Positions 51,176-60,070 of a DNA stretch of 64,000 bases are shown here, piece after piece. Positions within the stretch are counted from its first letter, which is position 1; the number at the start of each line of letters is the position of its first letter. Source of the DNA: Lucinisca nassula (Eukaryota > Mollusca > Bivalvia > Lucinida > Lucinidae); assembly GCA_963580285.1 (NCBI GenBank), contig OY757026.1:42897431-42961430 (forward strand), written 5' to 3'. The notes under the pieces were generated by a model that worked only from the letters and a program-made list of their open reading frames with translations, was not told where the DNA came from and did not search any database. The position numbers and the translations under genes were made by a program.

Positions 51176-51304
51176 GAAACACAAATGATCAGTTTAGCTT
51201 GACTGAATGATTAATAAGTAGAGGATAAAAATATTAGTATATTAGTCTCATTAAAAGATCAAAGTTTTAACAATTGGTTTACTAACAACGTCGTTAGTTT
51301 TGAG

Positions 51305-51520
51305 TAACTGGCCCCTGATCAGATGCTGCAGAACGTGGAATCCAATCGATGTCGCAAAAGGTGGCATCCAATCAGGGCCTTGGACCTTTAATGTTTGCTA
51401 AAAACCTCAGCCATTTTCTGAATGAATTTCTAAAAATAACCCAACCTGACACCCCTAAATTTTCTAACGTTACTCCTGCTATACAGAAGACAGAAGATTC
51501 CATTCAGTGAAAGAAGGGGG
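51305..51520 (+). mobile_element. Family R MITE, degraded
   Basis: GGCCCCTGATCAGATGCTGC, AGAACGTGG, a scrambled second palindrome arm, TTTGCTAAAAACCTCAGCCA, TTTTCTGAATGAATTTCT, AACCTGACACCCCTAAATTT, GAAGATTCCATTCAGTG. Its CTCAGCCATTTTC segment shows what the DIRS target site looks like when empty. Confidence 0.68.
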
Positions 51521-51521
51521 C

Positions 51522-51787
51522 CGGCCTCGATAGCTCAGTCTGTCATGTTCATCTGACTGGTTATCAGGAGGTCAAGGGTTTGATACCTGCTGGGGTCCAC
51601 AACATTGTGGAGATAGAACATGAAATCTTTTCTGTGGTAATTCTCTCCCTTCTGCTGTTCAAGAAGGGCTCTTGCACTGGTTAACTGCTTATGTATAAGT
51701 CTGCCCAGGAAGTGTTGTTAGTTAAATTGATCTGTATGACCTAAATAGTGTTGAAAGGGCAGTAAAACTTCAAAACAAACAAACAAA
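51522..51787 (+). mobile_element. SINE family 3, full length, tRNA-derived
   Basis: Head GGCCTCGATAGCTCAGTCTG with A box, TGGTTATCAGGAGGTCAAGG and B box GGGTTTGATACCTGC. The body has CATGAAATCTTTTCTGTGGT and TCTCTCCCTTCTGCTGTTCA; the 3' part is ATGACCTAAATAGTGTTGAA, GGGCAGTAAAACTTC and a CAAACAAACAAA tail. The anticodon-arm region is diverged, so it is not a functional tRNA. Confidence 0.88.
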
Positions 51788-51894
51788 TGAAAGTGAAAGA
51801 TGGGTTGAGGATTTACATGTACTTTGCAATTTAAATCAGCAATTTTGTGAAGTATCTACAGCGATGGCCCTCGCCCATTAGATTACAAGGGTAA

Positions 51895-52500
51895 TTTATT
51901 ATACACAGACTTGTAAAAGTGATGCCTTCATCACGTTTACATGTGTGTGAAATAAGCACCCCTTAAACCCTGCTTTATATAGAGAAAACTGGGGTTTATA
52001 GGGATATATACTACATTATTATTTTTCTTATTTCTGCAGCAAGACATAGGCTGAGGGTTCAGGCCCCTGCCCATCGGGGCTTGAAGAAATAGATGGGCTG
52101 CATGATGCTTCCACGCAGAGCTGAAACCTACCTGACAGATGTACTGGTAAACCGCTTAGAGGATCTAAGTTGGCCCAGGCAAGCTGTGTGATTTGGACCG
52201 TCAATGCTTTTAAACCCTATTGGTTTCAATGGGCGACAGGGCTTGAGATGTCATTTCATCTCATTGTTGGGTAAAAGTCACACAAAATTGAAATCAACAT
52301 CTCCAAAATAACCTTTGCAGTGTTGACTGGGATTTTAAACCTCAAATCAAACTAAACATAGGTTGTGGGTACTTGTTAAAACTGCCTCAATGAGGCAGTT
52401 CTAACAAAACATAGGTTGTGGGTACTTGTTAGAACTGCCTCAATGAGGCAGTTCTAACGAGCACCCACAACCTATATTTGCAGTTTTAATAAGAAAAACA
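51895..52500. repeat. P-family element with nested SINE and duplicated palindrome
   Basis: P flanks at 51955-52040 (AAGCACCCCTTAAACCCTGC, AACTGGGGTTTATAGGGATA, TTTTTCTTATTTCTGCAGCA). The SINE at 52062-52357 interrupts the palindrome near its outer edge. After it come a partial palindrome (AACATAGGTTGTGGGTACTT, AAAACTGCCTCAATGAGGCA) and a full one (52411-52475: ATAGGTTGTGGGTACTTGTT, AGAACTGCCTCAATGAGGCA, GTTCTAACGAGCACCCACAA, CCTAT). Confidence 0.85.
52062..52357 (+). mobile_element. SINE family 1, full length, nested in P
   Basis: GGCCCCTGCCCATCGGGGCT, TGAAGAAATAGATGGGCTGC, GTACTGGTAAACCGCTTAGA, CCCTATTGGTTTCAATGGGC, GAGATGTCATTTCATCTCAT, GTGTTGACTGGGATTTTAAA, tail CTCAAATCAAACTAAAC. The P sequence ACATAGGCTGAGGGT before it and ACATAGGTTGTGGGT after it are probably the target duplication, now two substitutions apart. 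Confidence 0.88.
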
Positions 52501-52899
52501 TCACAGATTTTCATTACAAAAGTAGCTATAAAATGCACTTTGTCACATGTAATGTTCCCGCATACGCATTCAAGGAAACATCTAAGAGATTTTTTGCTCA
52601 ATCACTGACAGACAGTTCTACATTGGAACATCATTTTTTGTCAAGATAGCCAATCAGGTATTCAGTGAAACAAATGACATGTGACCAAACAGTTTTATCA
52701 TTGTCATCTGGCTGATCATGTTTGAACAATTGTTCAGAAATGATTGATTGGTTTCTGTCTATATTCCAATCAGGGAACCATAAATTAGGCTTGTAACTTT
52801 AAGCCTATAATCGATGGTGACCAGACACATTCACTAACTCTTAAGAGCCACATTGGCAAAAGTAGCAGATGATATTTTTAATATCTTTGTCTTCATTAC
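52501..52899. other. Spacer, no feature seen
   Basis: Ordinary sequence, including ACATGTGACCAAACAG and GATTGATTGGTTTCTG. No supported feature. Confidence 0.4.
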
Positions 52900-53130
52900 G
52901 ACAACACACCCGTGTGACATAGTGCATTCTTTCATATCTCTAAAATTACTACCATACTTTTTCGATGAAAATGGTTGATATTTTTCTTATTTATACTCAA
53001 AAAGTAGGTAGTAGGTGCTCGTTAGAACTGCCTTATTGAGGTGAGTTCTAACAGGTACCCACAACCTATATCCTGGAGCAGAAATAAGCAAATGTCTCTG
53101 TATAAAGTGGGGTTTAAAGGGGTGTACATT
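52900..53130. repeat. P-family element
   Basis: Outer arm ACACACCCGTGTGACATAGT, GCATTCTTTCATATCTC. Palindrome 53005-53073 AGTAGGTAGTAGGTGCTCGT, TAGAACTGCCTTATTGAGGT, GAGTTCTAACAGGTACCCAC, AACCTAT. Then GGAGCAGAAATAAG and the other outer arm TATAAAGTGGGGTTTAAAGG. Confidence 0.78.
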
Positions 53131-53590
53131 TCACAGACTAATGTTTACGTGATGTACTTTTCAGAGAAAGTGAGACTTGACCTTTTATGTGAATTGTTTG
53201 CTCAGATAAAGCAAGGCTTGACATTGCATGTGGTTTGGCTGCTTGGAAGATGTTTAACATTAAATATCAAGCACTTTTCTCTGAAAAACAAGAAAAAACT
53301 AGATCGTGCAGTCGATGGAATACCATTGCAAATACCCGCTTTTTCTATGAATAACACTAAAGATATGGCAAAGTCATACTTTTGGACCTTTGACCTTGGG
53401 GTCATATTGAGATCAAGGTCACCAAAAGAAGCCCAGTGCCATCTACTTCCCATATACTATCCACACCAAAAGTTTCAAAAGTGTAACTTTACTCACAGGT
53501 TGCAGAGAAGATCCATTTACAAGAATTGTGACAGTTTTGTTGTGTTTGAATGGTTAATCTCGGCATTATGAAAACACGGCAATTCAAATA
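53131..53590. other. Spacer with steroid-type TGACCTTGG motifs
   Basis: Contains GACCTTTGACCTTGGGGTCA and GATCAAGGTCACC near 53390-53425. A 176-codon frame (53041-53571) covers it but starts inside the P palindrome and shows no domain. Confidence 0.5.
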
Positions 53591-54294
53591 CAGTAGAACT
53601 TCGGTGGCTAGAACCCCTTTTGGACCATGGCAATTTGTTCGAAACAGCGGTAGTTTGAGCCAATGTTGCATACTTCAAGAAAACATAACGGGGGTACTTT
53701 TGGACATCTTTCGGTGTTCTGTATTATAAATGTATGCTGTGTGTACTCATTAGAATCACCTCATTGAGGTGATTCTGATGAGTACACACAGCATACATTT
53801 GCAAGATAAAAGTAAAAAATCTCCTTAATTATCCCACACTTTTTCTTATGCAGAGGAATTCCCTAGGGAGTCACCGGCCCCGATAGCTCAGTTGGTAGAG
53901 TGTCCGCTCCAGGGAACGGGAGGTCTCGGGTTCGATCCCGGGCCGCGACATACCAAAGTCTTTAAAAATGGTACTAGCTGCTCCTCGCTTGGCACTCAGA
54001 TTTACGGGGTAGAGCTAGGACTGGTCGATCCAGTGTCAGGATAATGTGACTGGGTGTGGTATCATGTAATGTGTCTGGGACATGATACTTCAGTGAGGCA
54101 GCACTATAAACGTGAGCATTGAGCTCCCTGTCGCAACCAGACACCGTCGTGATATGACTGAAAAATTGTTGAAAGCGACGTTAAACCCGAATTCACACAC
54201 ACACACACCCTAGGGACTCAAAAACCGGTTCGATTCAACCATGGTAAACGAGCCATCGGTGTTCAAGCCATGGAAGTTCGACTGTATGTTGAAA
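53591..54294. mobile_element. pogo/mariner-like MITE with P-type palindrome and nested SINE
   Basis: The TIR CAGTAGAACTTCGGTGGCTA (53591 on) pairs with CAAGCCATGGAAGTTCGACTG (to 54294), and TA lies on both sides. Core palindrome 53730-53798: ATGTATGCTGTGTGTACTCA, TTAGAATCACCTC, ATT, GAGGTGATTCTGATGAGTAC, ACACAGCATACAT. A SINE with target duplication sits in the right half. Same family as 44519-44865. Confidence 0.85.
53876..54205 (+). mobile_element. tRNA-derived SINE family 5 with 13-bp target duplication
   Basis: Flanked by CCCTAGGGAGTCA (53863-53875) and CCCTAGGGACTCA (from 54209). The head CCGGCCCCGATAGCTCAGTT, GGTAGAGTGTCCGCTCCAGG and B box CGGGTTCGATCCCGGGCC look like a well-preserved tRNA, with a stable T arm. 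The body is GGGGTAGAGCTAGGACTGGT and CTCCCTGTCGCAACCAGACA; the tail is GAAAGCGACGTTAAACCCGA and a CA microsatellite. The GCGACGTTAAACCC end links it to family 1 tails. Confidence 0.92.
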
Positions 54295-54329
54295 ATTTTA
54301 CCACCAAAAATGTAAAATTTTCAGATAAA

Positions 54330-54665
54330 AACTGATATTATTCATATTTCTGCTCAAAACATAGAGCGAGGCGGTTCTAACGAGTCCTCACAGTCTATGG
54401 TTATGTGTGGAAATATGACAAAAAATATTGTACAAGTATATAAAAGAGGGTTTTCAGGGGGTCAAAATTATATAGACATGTTTTCGTGATTCGGGAACTG
54501 GTTTAGTGCATTCTTTCATATCTCCAAAACAGTTATTTTTCTGATAAAAATTTGGTATATCTTCTTATTTCTGCTTTAGATATAGATTGTTGGAACTCAT
54601 TAGAACTGCCTCAATGAGTACCCACAGTCTATATTTTGAGCAAAAATGAGGAAAATAATGTAAAC
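54330..54665. repeat. Two P-family fragments
   Basis: 54345-54420: a core with a deleted left arm (AACATAGAGCGAGGCGGTTC, TAACGAGTCCTCACAG). 54430-54500: outer arm (AAAAGAGGGTTTTCAGGGGG, TCAAAATTATATAGACATG). 54555-54655: palindrome lacking its right inner arm (TATAGATTGTTGGAACTCAT, TAGAACTGCCTCAATGAGTA, CCCACAGTCTATATTTTGAG). Confidence 0.7.
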
Positions 54666-54670
54666 CCAGT

Positions 54671-54837
54671 GCTGGAAAATTCTACTCTTCGGCTTGCGTA
54701 TTATGTGTAGAAATTTGTCATATTTCCACACATGATATGAGTAAATATTCTGGATGACGAGTAAAAATTTTGTGTAGTCCCTTTGAAATTTATCAAAATC
54801 TAAATTCAACGAGTGAAATTTTGAAGAATTTTCCAGC
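54671..54837. mobile_element. Short MITE with GCTGGAAAATTCT ends
   Basis: Perfect 13-bp inverted repeats GCTGGAAAATTCT (54671-54683) and AGAATTTTCCAGC (54825-54837). The interior has TTGTGTAGTCCCTTTGAAAT and ATTTATCAAAATC, which recur in a fragment at about 61166-61285. Confidence 0.78.
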
Positions 54838-55016
54838 CCTCAGCCAGCACAGACTTGTAATATGATGAACCCTAGATCACTGAGAACTGCATAGATCTTC
54901 AAATATTATATAAAATACAAAAATGCTCAATTAATTATCTGTAATACACAACAAAGCTAATTTAAAGCATTTTAAGTTATTACATGCTAAAAGCATGCAA
55001 TAATATGATTAGAACA
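54838..55016. other. AT-rich spacer
   Basis: No supported feature. Confidence 0.4.
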
Positions 55017-55134
55017 TTAACCCATTTAGTACCAGAAACCCCAAAACCGGTACCCTGACAAACCATGCAGGCCCAGATCAGATGCTGCAGAACACAGCAT
55101 CTGATCAGGGCCTCCACTGTTTGCTAAAAGCTCA

Positions 55135-55291
55135 GTCATTATTTCCCGTTAATGCCTCCGGCTATCACACATATACAGCATATTCGCCCAACGTAACTGA
55201 ACGACGCTCTTTCAAAAGTTAAACTTGTTATTAATACTATAACTGTGACGTCACTACTTGTATAAAACACAAGCGACCCATCAGCTGATTC
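55135..55291 (+). repeat. DIRS left inverted terminal repeat
   Basis: The outer part 55135-55168 (GTCATTATTTCCCGTTAATG, CCTCCGGCTATCA) is unique to the left end. The inner part 55169-55291 (CACATATACAGCATATTCGC ... CATCAGCTGATTC) is complementary to 60071-60193 without a mismatch that I can find over 123 bp. Confidence 0.93.
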
Positions 55292-55558
55292 ATATTTTCG
55301 ACAGCGTGGCTGAAAGGTAAACGTGTTATTTGACGCTCAATTTCTTTACTTTTTGTGAAATTCTCTGATTTTTTCTTGTGATATTCTTATATTTCTTTGT
55401 CTTTGCCTGCTACGGACGAAGTCCTAGCGTGTGACATTTATTTGTTATGGCAAACGAGAAGGACTAAGTCCTCTTGAGTGATCCGAATGATTCGGAGTTT
55501 TCCGGTTTCGGCCAAGATGATTTAAAGGAGCCGCGAAGCGGTTCTATTACTGTTCAAC

Positions 55559-55561
<3 letters not shown>

Positions 55562-55589
<28 letters not shown>
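55562..55589 (+). repeat. Poly-A run inside gag
   Basis: 28 consecutive A. In frame it would encode a lysine stretch; length change here shifts the gag frame. Confidence 0.9.
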
Positions 55590-55591
<2 letters not shown>

Positions 55592-56157
55592 CAAACCGGC
55601 AAAAGCTAGTCAGTCGGTGACAGCTAAAACTAGCAAAACTTGTAAAAATAACAAGTCAAAAACGCCGACGATGTCGGCGGAACAGCCATCCACCAGTGGT
55701 CAACAGTCAGGTCGTTCTTTTATAGAGCTCATTGATAGTTTGTCCGAGGGAGAAATTATTAAACTCAGAACTGCTTTGGGAGAAATTGAGAACGTTTTTG
55801 GGGATAGTTTGAGTAATCTCCCAAACCTGCATGTTGAGGTTACTGAGTCTGATGAGGAGCAAATTCCTGTTTCCAAATCTGATTAATCTGGCAAAAAACC
55901 CAAAAGAGATCCATTGCTGCCAGCTGAACTGACTAAAAATTTATACTGATGCTATGTTTGAGTCTTCCAGTGAGAACTCTGGTCCTGAAAAACTTGATAA
56001 TGACTCCTGGGGCTTGCCTAAAGTTAAAGGTCCAGTTAAAGGGCCTGCAATTTCATCGTCCTTAGCCGAGTTCATTAACATTATCTGTACTTCACAGTGT
56101 GTGACAGATGACATAATAAATAAACATAAAATTTCTGAATATTGTGACAAGTTGTGT

Positions 56158-56255
56158 GGGGGCTTATGGATATAGCCTAGTGGGTAAGACGAGAGTCTTT
56201 CGCCAAATAAAACATACATACAAAACGAAATCAGTACAGGCGGAGGTTCAAGTCT
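56158..56255 (+). mobile_element. tRNA-like insertion in the gag region
   Basis: GGCTTATGGATATAGCCTAG, TGGGTAAGACGAGAGTCTTT has an A-box-like element, and GGCGGAGGTTCAAGTCTCC a B box, about 45 bp further apart than in an intron-less tRNA. It separates two parts of the gag reading (DIINKHKISEYCDKL before, SPEKLKYNKCSNISKLCFYP after). It could be a SINE head, a tRNA pseudogene, or a sequence captured during replication. Confidence 0.4.
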
Positions 56256-56899
56256 CCTGAAAAGCTTAAATATAACAAATGTTCGAATATAAGTAAATTA
56301 TGTTTTTACCCTACTGTCAATAATGAAATTTGGAAAATTATGAACAAAAGAGCTCAGAGTTATGATAAATGCTTTGCTGACATTCAGAACTTAGTAGCAA
56401 CGGGTGTTGTTCCAATTATCAAGCTTTTCGAGCTACTTAAATCTCACATTGCCGGTAATTCTGAGATAAAAAATCTTTTTTCTGATACTATTACTATGAT
56501 GGGACAAGTATATTTTGTCCCTTAGAAGACGGTACATGATTAAGCCTCATCTGAAAAAGAAGTACCAAAATTTGTGTCATGTTAGCATGCCCATTTCTAC
56601 TAAGTTGTTTGGTGATGATGTGGCTGAAGATGTCAAAAACTGTGACACTGGGGTTTCTTTAGCTAAAGATAGTTATCCCAGCTTTTATGGGTATAGTAAG
56701 TCATTTAGAGCTAGGGGAGGTTTCTCTAGAGGTGTTTTTGCTCGAGGTACTAGAGGCGGTTTCAGATATCAGCCTTACCCACAGAATATGCATTACGGTG
56801 CAATGTATGGCATGGTTCCTAGAGGTTACCCTCGTCAGACATTTGGACAGGTTAGGGGCTAAAGACAGGCTACAGCTATGGTTACTTCTAGTGCCCCAA

Positions 56900-57870
56900 A
56901 CGAAACAGCCTTATTTTAGAGGAGGTGACTCCCATAGACAACATTGTTGTCATGTTTGGGAAAAATTTACTGATGATCAGTGGATTTTGCAAACCTTTTC
57001 TGGTTATTGTATTGAATTTGTAGCCGAACCTTTTCAAGATAGAATTCCCAAGGAAATTAGTTTTTCTGATGAAGAATGGTAATGTGTAGATTTTGAAATA
57101 AAAGATTTATTGTCAAAAGGCGCAGTTGTGATGTCTGAATGGGAAGTTTACCAGTTTGTTTCCAACATCTTTGTGGTTCCATAGCCTAACGGGAGATTTA
57201 GGCCGATTATTAATTTGGAGTACCTCAATCTTTTGGTTTATTATGAACTTTTTAAACAAGAGACTTTGAGGGTGGTTTTGGAACTGATTCAAGAATAAGA
57301 TTATTTTGCGAGTATTGATTTGCAAGAAGCTTACTTTTCGGTATCCATTAACCCTTTATTTAGACGTTTTCTCAAGTTTATTTGGGACGGACAACTCTAC
57401 CATTTTGTTTGTCTCCCTGAGATGCTCATATTACATTGAGGATTCACTCAGTATGAACAAAGATAGAGAGATTTGTGCTGAAAATACTGAGACCATTGCC
57501 ATTACTTTACAGTCTTTGGGTTTCACTATAAATAGCAAGAAATCAGTGTTTGAACCAACACAGAGAATCATTTTCTTTGGTTTTCGGATTGATTCAGTTC
57601 TATTCCGTGTTTTCTTGACCAATGAGAAAATTACAAAAATTTTCAATTTAGCTAAAGTTTTGTTAGAAAGGGAAGTCATAGTCGTTAGACAGTTAGCATC
57701 ATTTATTGGTCTTATTATTGATGCATTATTTGCTATTCATGAGGCACCTTTACATTATAGATGTCTGGAGCGAGATAAACTGAGAGGATTGGGAGATTCT
57801 GAGTGCCCTGACGCTTTTGATAATATTATGATTTTGTCAACAGATAGTAAAAACGAGTTGCAGTGGTAGA
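56900..57870 (+). pseudogene. DIRS reverse transcriptase, broken
   Basis: Reads FVSNIFVVP-stop-PNGRFRPIINLEYLN, then a second stop (57296-57298), then YFASIDLQEAYFSVSINPLF and LYHFVCLP. Directly after CLP the frame shifts to CSYYIEDSLSMNK at 57423-57461. The expected FGL...R segment of about 45 residues between CLP and the YIDD box is missing, so there is an internal deletion at about 57420. The catalytic box reads YIED (57432-57443): the first Asp is Glu. Downstream LGFTINSKKSVFEPTQRIIF, FGFRIDS matches the LGFxIN.KKS...FLGF pattern of DIRS RTs. The enzyme cannot be active. Confidence 0.85.
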
Positions 57871-57889
57871 TGGATAATGTTCGTCAGAG

Positions 57890-58760
57890 AAAAGGAAAGA
57901 GGATTCGTCCTAAGAAAGTTGATTTTTATTTGTAGGTCTGATGCTTCTTTTTTAGGCTGGGGAGCTTTTGAAGTGCACTCTAATAGGTAGGCTAATGGTA
58001 GATGGAATGTTGAAGAGTTAGAACACTTTATCAATTATCTAGAACTTTTAGCTATTTTTTATGCAATTCAATCTTTTTATGCCCATTCTGTTAACATACA
58101 CTTGCAATTTCAGAGTGACAATGTGTCTGCAGTCTTGTATATTAATTATATGGGCGGTATGAACTCTGTTGATATGGATAAACTAGCAGGTAATATTTGG
58201 AAGTTTTGTTTGGACAGAGATATTTATATTTCAGCTTCTCTTCTCAGTGGATCAGAAAATTTTTACAGTGGATTGCCTTTCGAGATCTTTTTCAGATTCC
58301 ACAGAGTGGCAGTTAAAACATGAAATCTTTGTAAGAGTATGTAAGCAGTCTTTTATTCCAGATATTGACCTGTTTTCATCGCGTTTGAATAAACAACTGG
58401 AGAAGTTTGTTTCTTGGTTCCCAGAGCCTGGTGCCTATAAAACAGATGCTTTTTCTTTTTCATGGCATTGCTTTACTCCTTATATTTTTGCGCCTTTTAA
58501 TTTAGTAGGACGTGTTATAAATAAGTTGGTTGCAGACGAGGTGGATTAAGCTATATTTATTATTCCACTTTTGAAGTCACAATTGTGGTTTCCTTTGTTA
58601 ATGTCTTATATGATATCTTTCCCTGTTAGACTGCCTCGTCACAGAGATTTGTTGACTCTACCCCACAACGGACAACCTCATTCATTAGCAAGACGTCTAA
58701 CTATGGTCGCTGTGATGTTATCAGGAAGAGGTTGGAGAGTCAATGAATTCCAAGAACTGC
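57890..58760 (+). pseudogene. DIRS RNase H and C-terminal region, broken
   Basis: Motifs in order: RSDASFLGWGAFEVHSNR (57930-57985), stop, ANGRWNVEELEHF, YLELLAIFYAIQSFY, QFQSDNVSAVLYINYMGGMN. These supply the D-E-D carboxylates of RNase H. After a shift near 58245, DCLSRSFSDSTEWQLKHEIF, PDIDLFSSRLNKQLEKFVSW, DAFSFSWH and GRVINKLVADEVD follow. They match the conserved region after RNase H in DIRS elements, with another stop at about 58548. The block ends near RRLTMVAVMLSGRGW. Confidence 0.82.
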
Positions 58761-58814
58761 AGCTTGTCTCATTGTCAATTCCTGGCGGGAAGGAACACGG
58801 AAACAGTATGGTTT

Positions 58815-59669
58815 GGCCTGGAACAAATGGTATTTTTGGTGTTTTTCTAGACAAACAAATCCCTTTATTGCGTCTGAAGCCACTGTGATTTCTTATCTTT
58901 ATTTCCTTGTGTTTGAAGGAAAATCTTATTGTGGTTAACACACATAAGTCTATGTTACTTCAGACATTGGTCTTTTTTGATAATGTCTGGTGTAACAATC
59001 CAGCATTTATTTCCAGATTGATGAAGGGTTTGTTTTATAAGCGATTGCCTACACTGAAGTATACTTTTATATGGGATGTCTCTGTGGTGCTCCGATATTT
59101 GAGTTCTCTTTTTCCCCTGGAGAAGCTATCTTTGAAATTATTGACGTTAATAGTTACAGCTTTGATAGCTTTGACTACAGCTCCGAGGGCTCAAACATTG
59201 GTCTCACTAAATTTAGATGGTATGAACTTTATAGAAAACAAAGTAGTGTTCTATTTTAAGAATCTGTTGAATACCTCTAAACAGGGTAAACATTTTGTTT
59301 TTGAATTGCATCATTATGAAGATGAGAAAATATGCGTTAATGCATTCTTTAATGCATTATATTGACAGGACTAAAAGTGTTAGAAAGTCACAACAACTGC
59401 TAGTTTCTTACTGTTCATTTAATTCTGTGACTTCATGTTCTATTGCTAGATGGCTAAAAATGGTTTTATTTAATGCCGGTATAGACACACATCAGTTTAA
59501 GGCACATTCATACCGTTTAGCTGCAGTTTCTGCAGTTTTCTCAAAAAGATGTTCTTTAGATGTGATTTTGAAGACAGCTGATTGGTCATCAGCCAAGAAC
59601 TATAGGAAATTTTATTTACGAGAAGTTGAACCAAGAAATCTAGGTTTTGCTAGGGCAGTTGTGTTCTGA
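58815..59669 (+). pseudogene. DIRS tyrosine recombinase, frameshifted
   Basis: The N-terminal SAM-like part reads KWYFWCFSRQTNPFIASEAT, VISYLYFLVFEGKSYCG up to a stop at about 58935. The next frame (58907-59365) has NTHKSMLLQTLVFFDN, RLMKGLFYKRLPTLKYTFIW and LIALTTAPRAQTLVSLNLDG, whose Arg is the first catalytic arginine. A further shift at 59340-59365 leads to HYIDRTKSVRKSQQLLVSY, SIARWLKMVLFNAGID and KAHSYR (His 59505-59507, Arg 59514-59516), DWSSAKNYRKFYLRE (Tyr at 59613-59615). All catalytic residues R, H-x-x-R and Y are recognisable, but HSTR is HSYR and the frame is split in three. Confidence 0.85.
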
Positions 59670-59860
59670 TAGTTTAAACTGGACTGGTATAAACTGGACT
59701 AGTAAAGTCTAGATGTTTCAGTTTTTTGAAGTACATAGAGATCCTATAACTATGTTATAACGGTTGTCTTCTCTGGTCTTGAGTTTGATTAAATGGAGTT
59801 TTGGTATATCAAGTTTGTTTTTTAAATAGATTTCATGTGTTTTGTTGCCTCATTTAAAGT

Positions 59861-59977
59861 TGCTGTATATGTGTGATAGCCGGAGGCATTAACGGGAAAT
59901 AATGACCCCTCATCCAAGCGTCCGTGATGGATGAGGGGCATTATTGGAGTTAAAGCCGGAGGCTTGAGCACATATAC
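59861..59977 (+). repeat. DIRS internal complementary region (ICR)
   Basis: 59861-59906 is the complement of the left end 55135-55180, and 59901-59977 is the complement of the right end 60186-60262. The two overlap by AATGAC, the complement of the GTCATT present at both tips. This is the arrangement that lets DIRS elements restore their ends from a circular intermediate. Confidence 0.95.
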
Positions 59978-60070
59978 ATCCCTCCCTTTTTTGGGGAGAG
60001 TATGTCTTTTTCTAGATTCCCACCCAATTTTGGGGTTTTTGGGCAACAAAACACATTTTGTTAAAATTAT

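Larger units (their letters stand above)
55442..56862 (+). pseudogene. DIRS gag-like ORF, broken
   Basis: Several open blocks in sequence. An acidic/serine-rich N-terminal block (55480-55560, DPNDSEFSGFGQDD) is followed by poly-A 55562-55589. Then comes 55617-55886 (SFIELIDSLSEGEIIKLRTA), 55954-56160, 56256-56520 (IWKIMNKRAQSYDKCFADIQ) and 56515-56862. The last contains KPHLKKKYQNLCHVSMPIST, KLFGDDVAEDVKN and an arginine/glycine-rich tail (RARGGFSRGVFARGTRGGFR). The KPxL..LC...LFGDD block and RG-rich end are typical of DIRS gag-like proteins. Stops, shifts and a tRNA-like insertion interrupt it. Confidence 0.75.

Noticed and set aside
53041..53571. 176-codon plus-strand frame
   Set aside because: It starts inside the P palindrome and runs through TGACCTTGG-type repeat sequence. 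No domain, no codon pattern, no splice signals.
53876..53950. Possible functional tRNA gene
   Set aside because: The A and B boxes are good, but the sequence continues into a SINE body with a shared tail and is flanked by a 13-bp target duplication.
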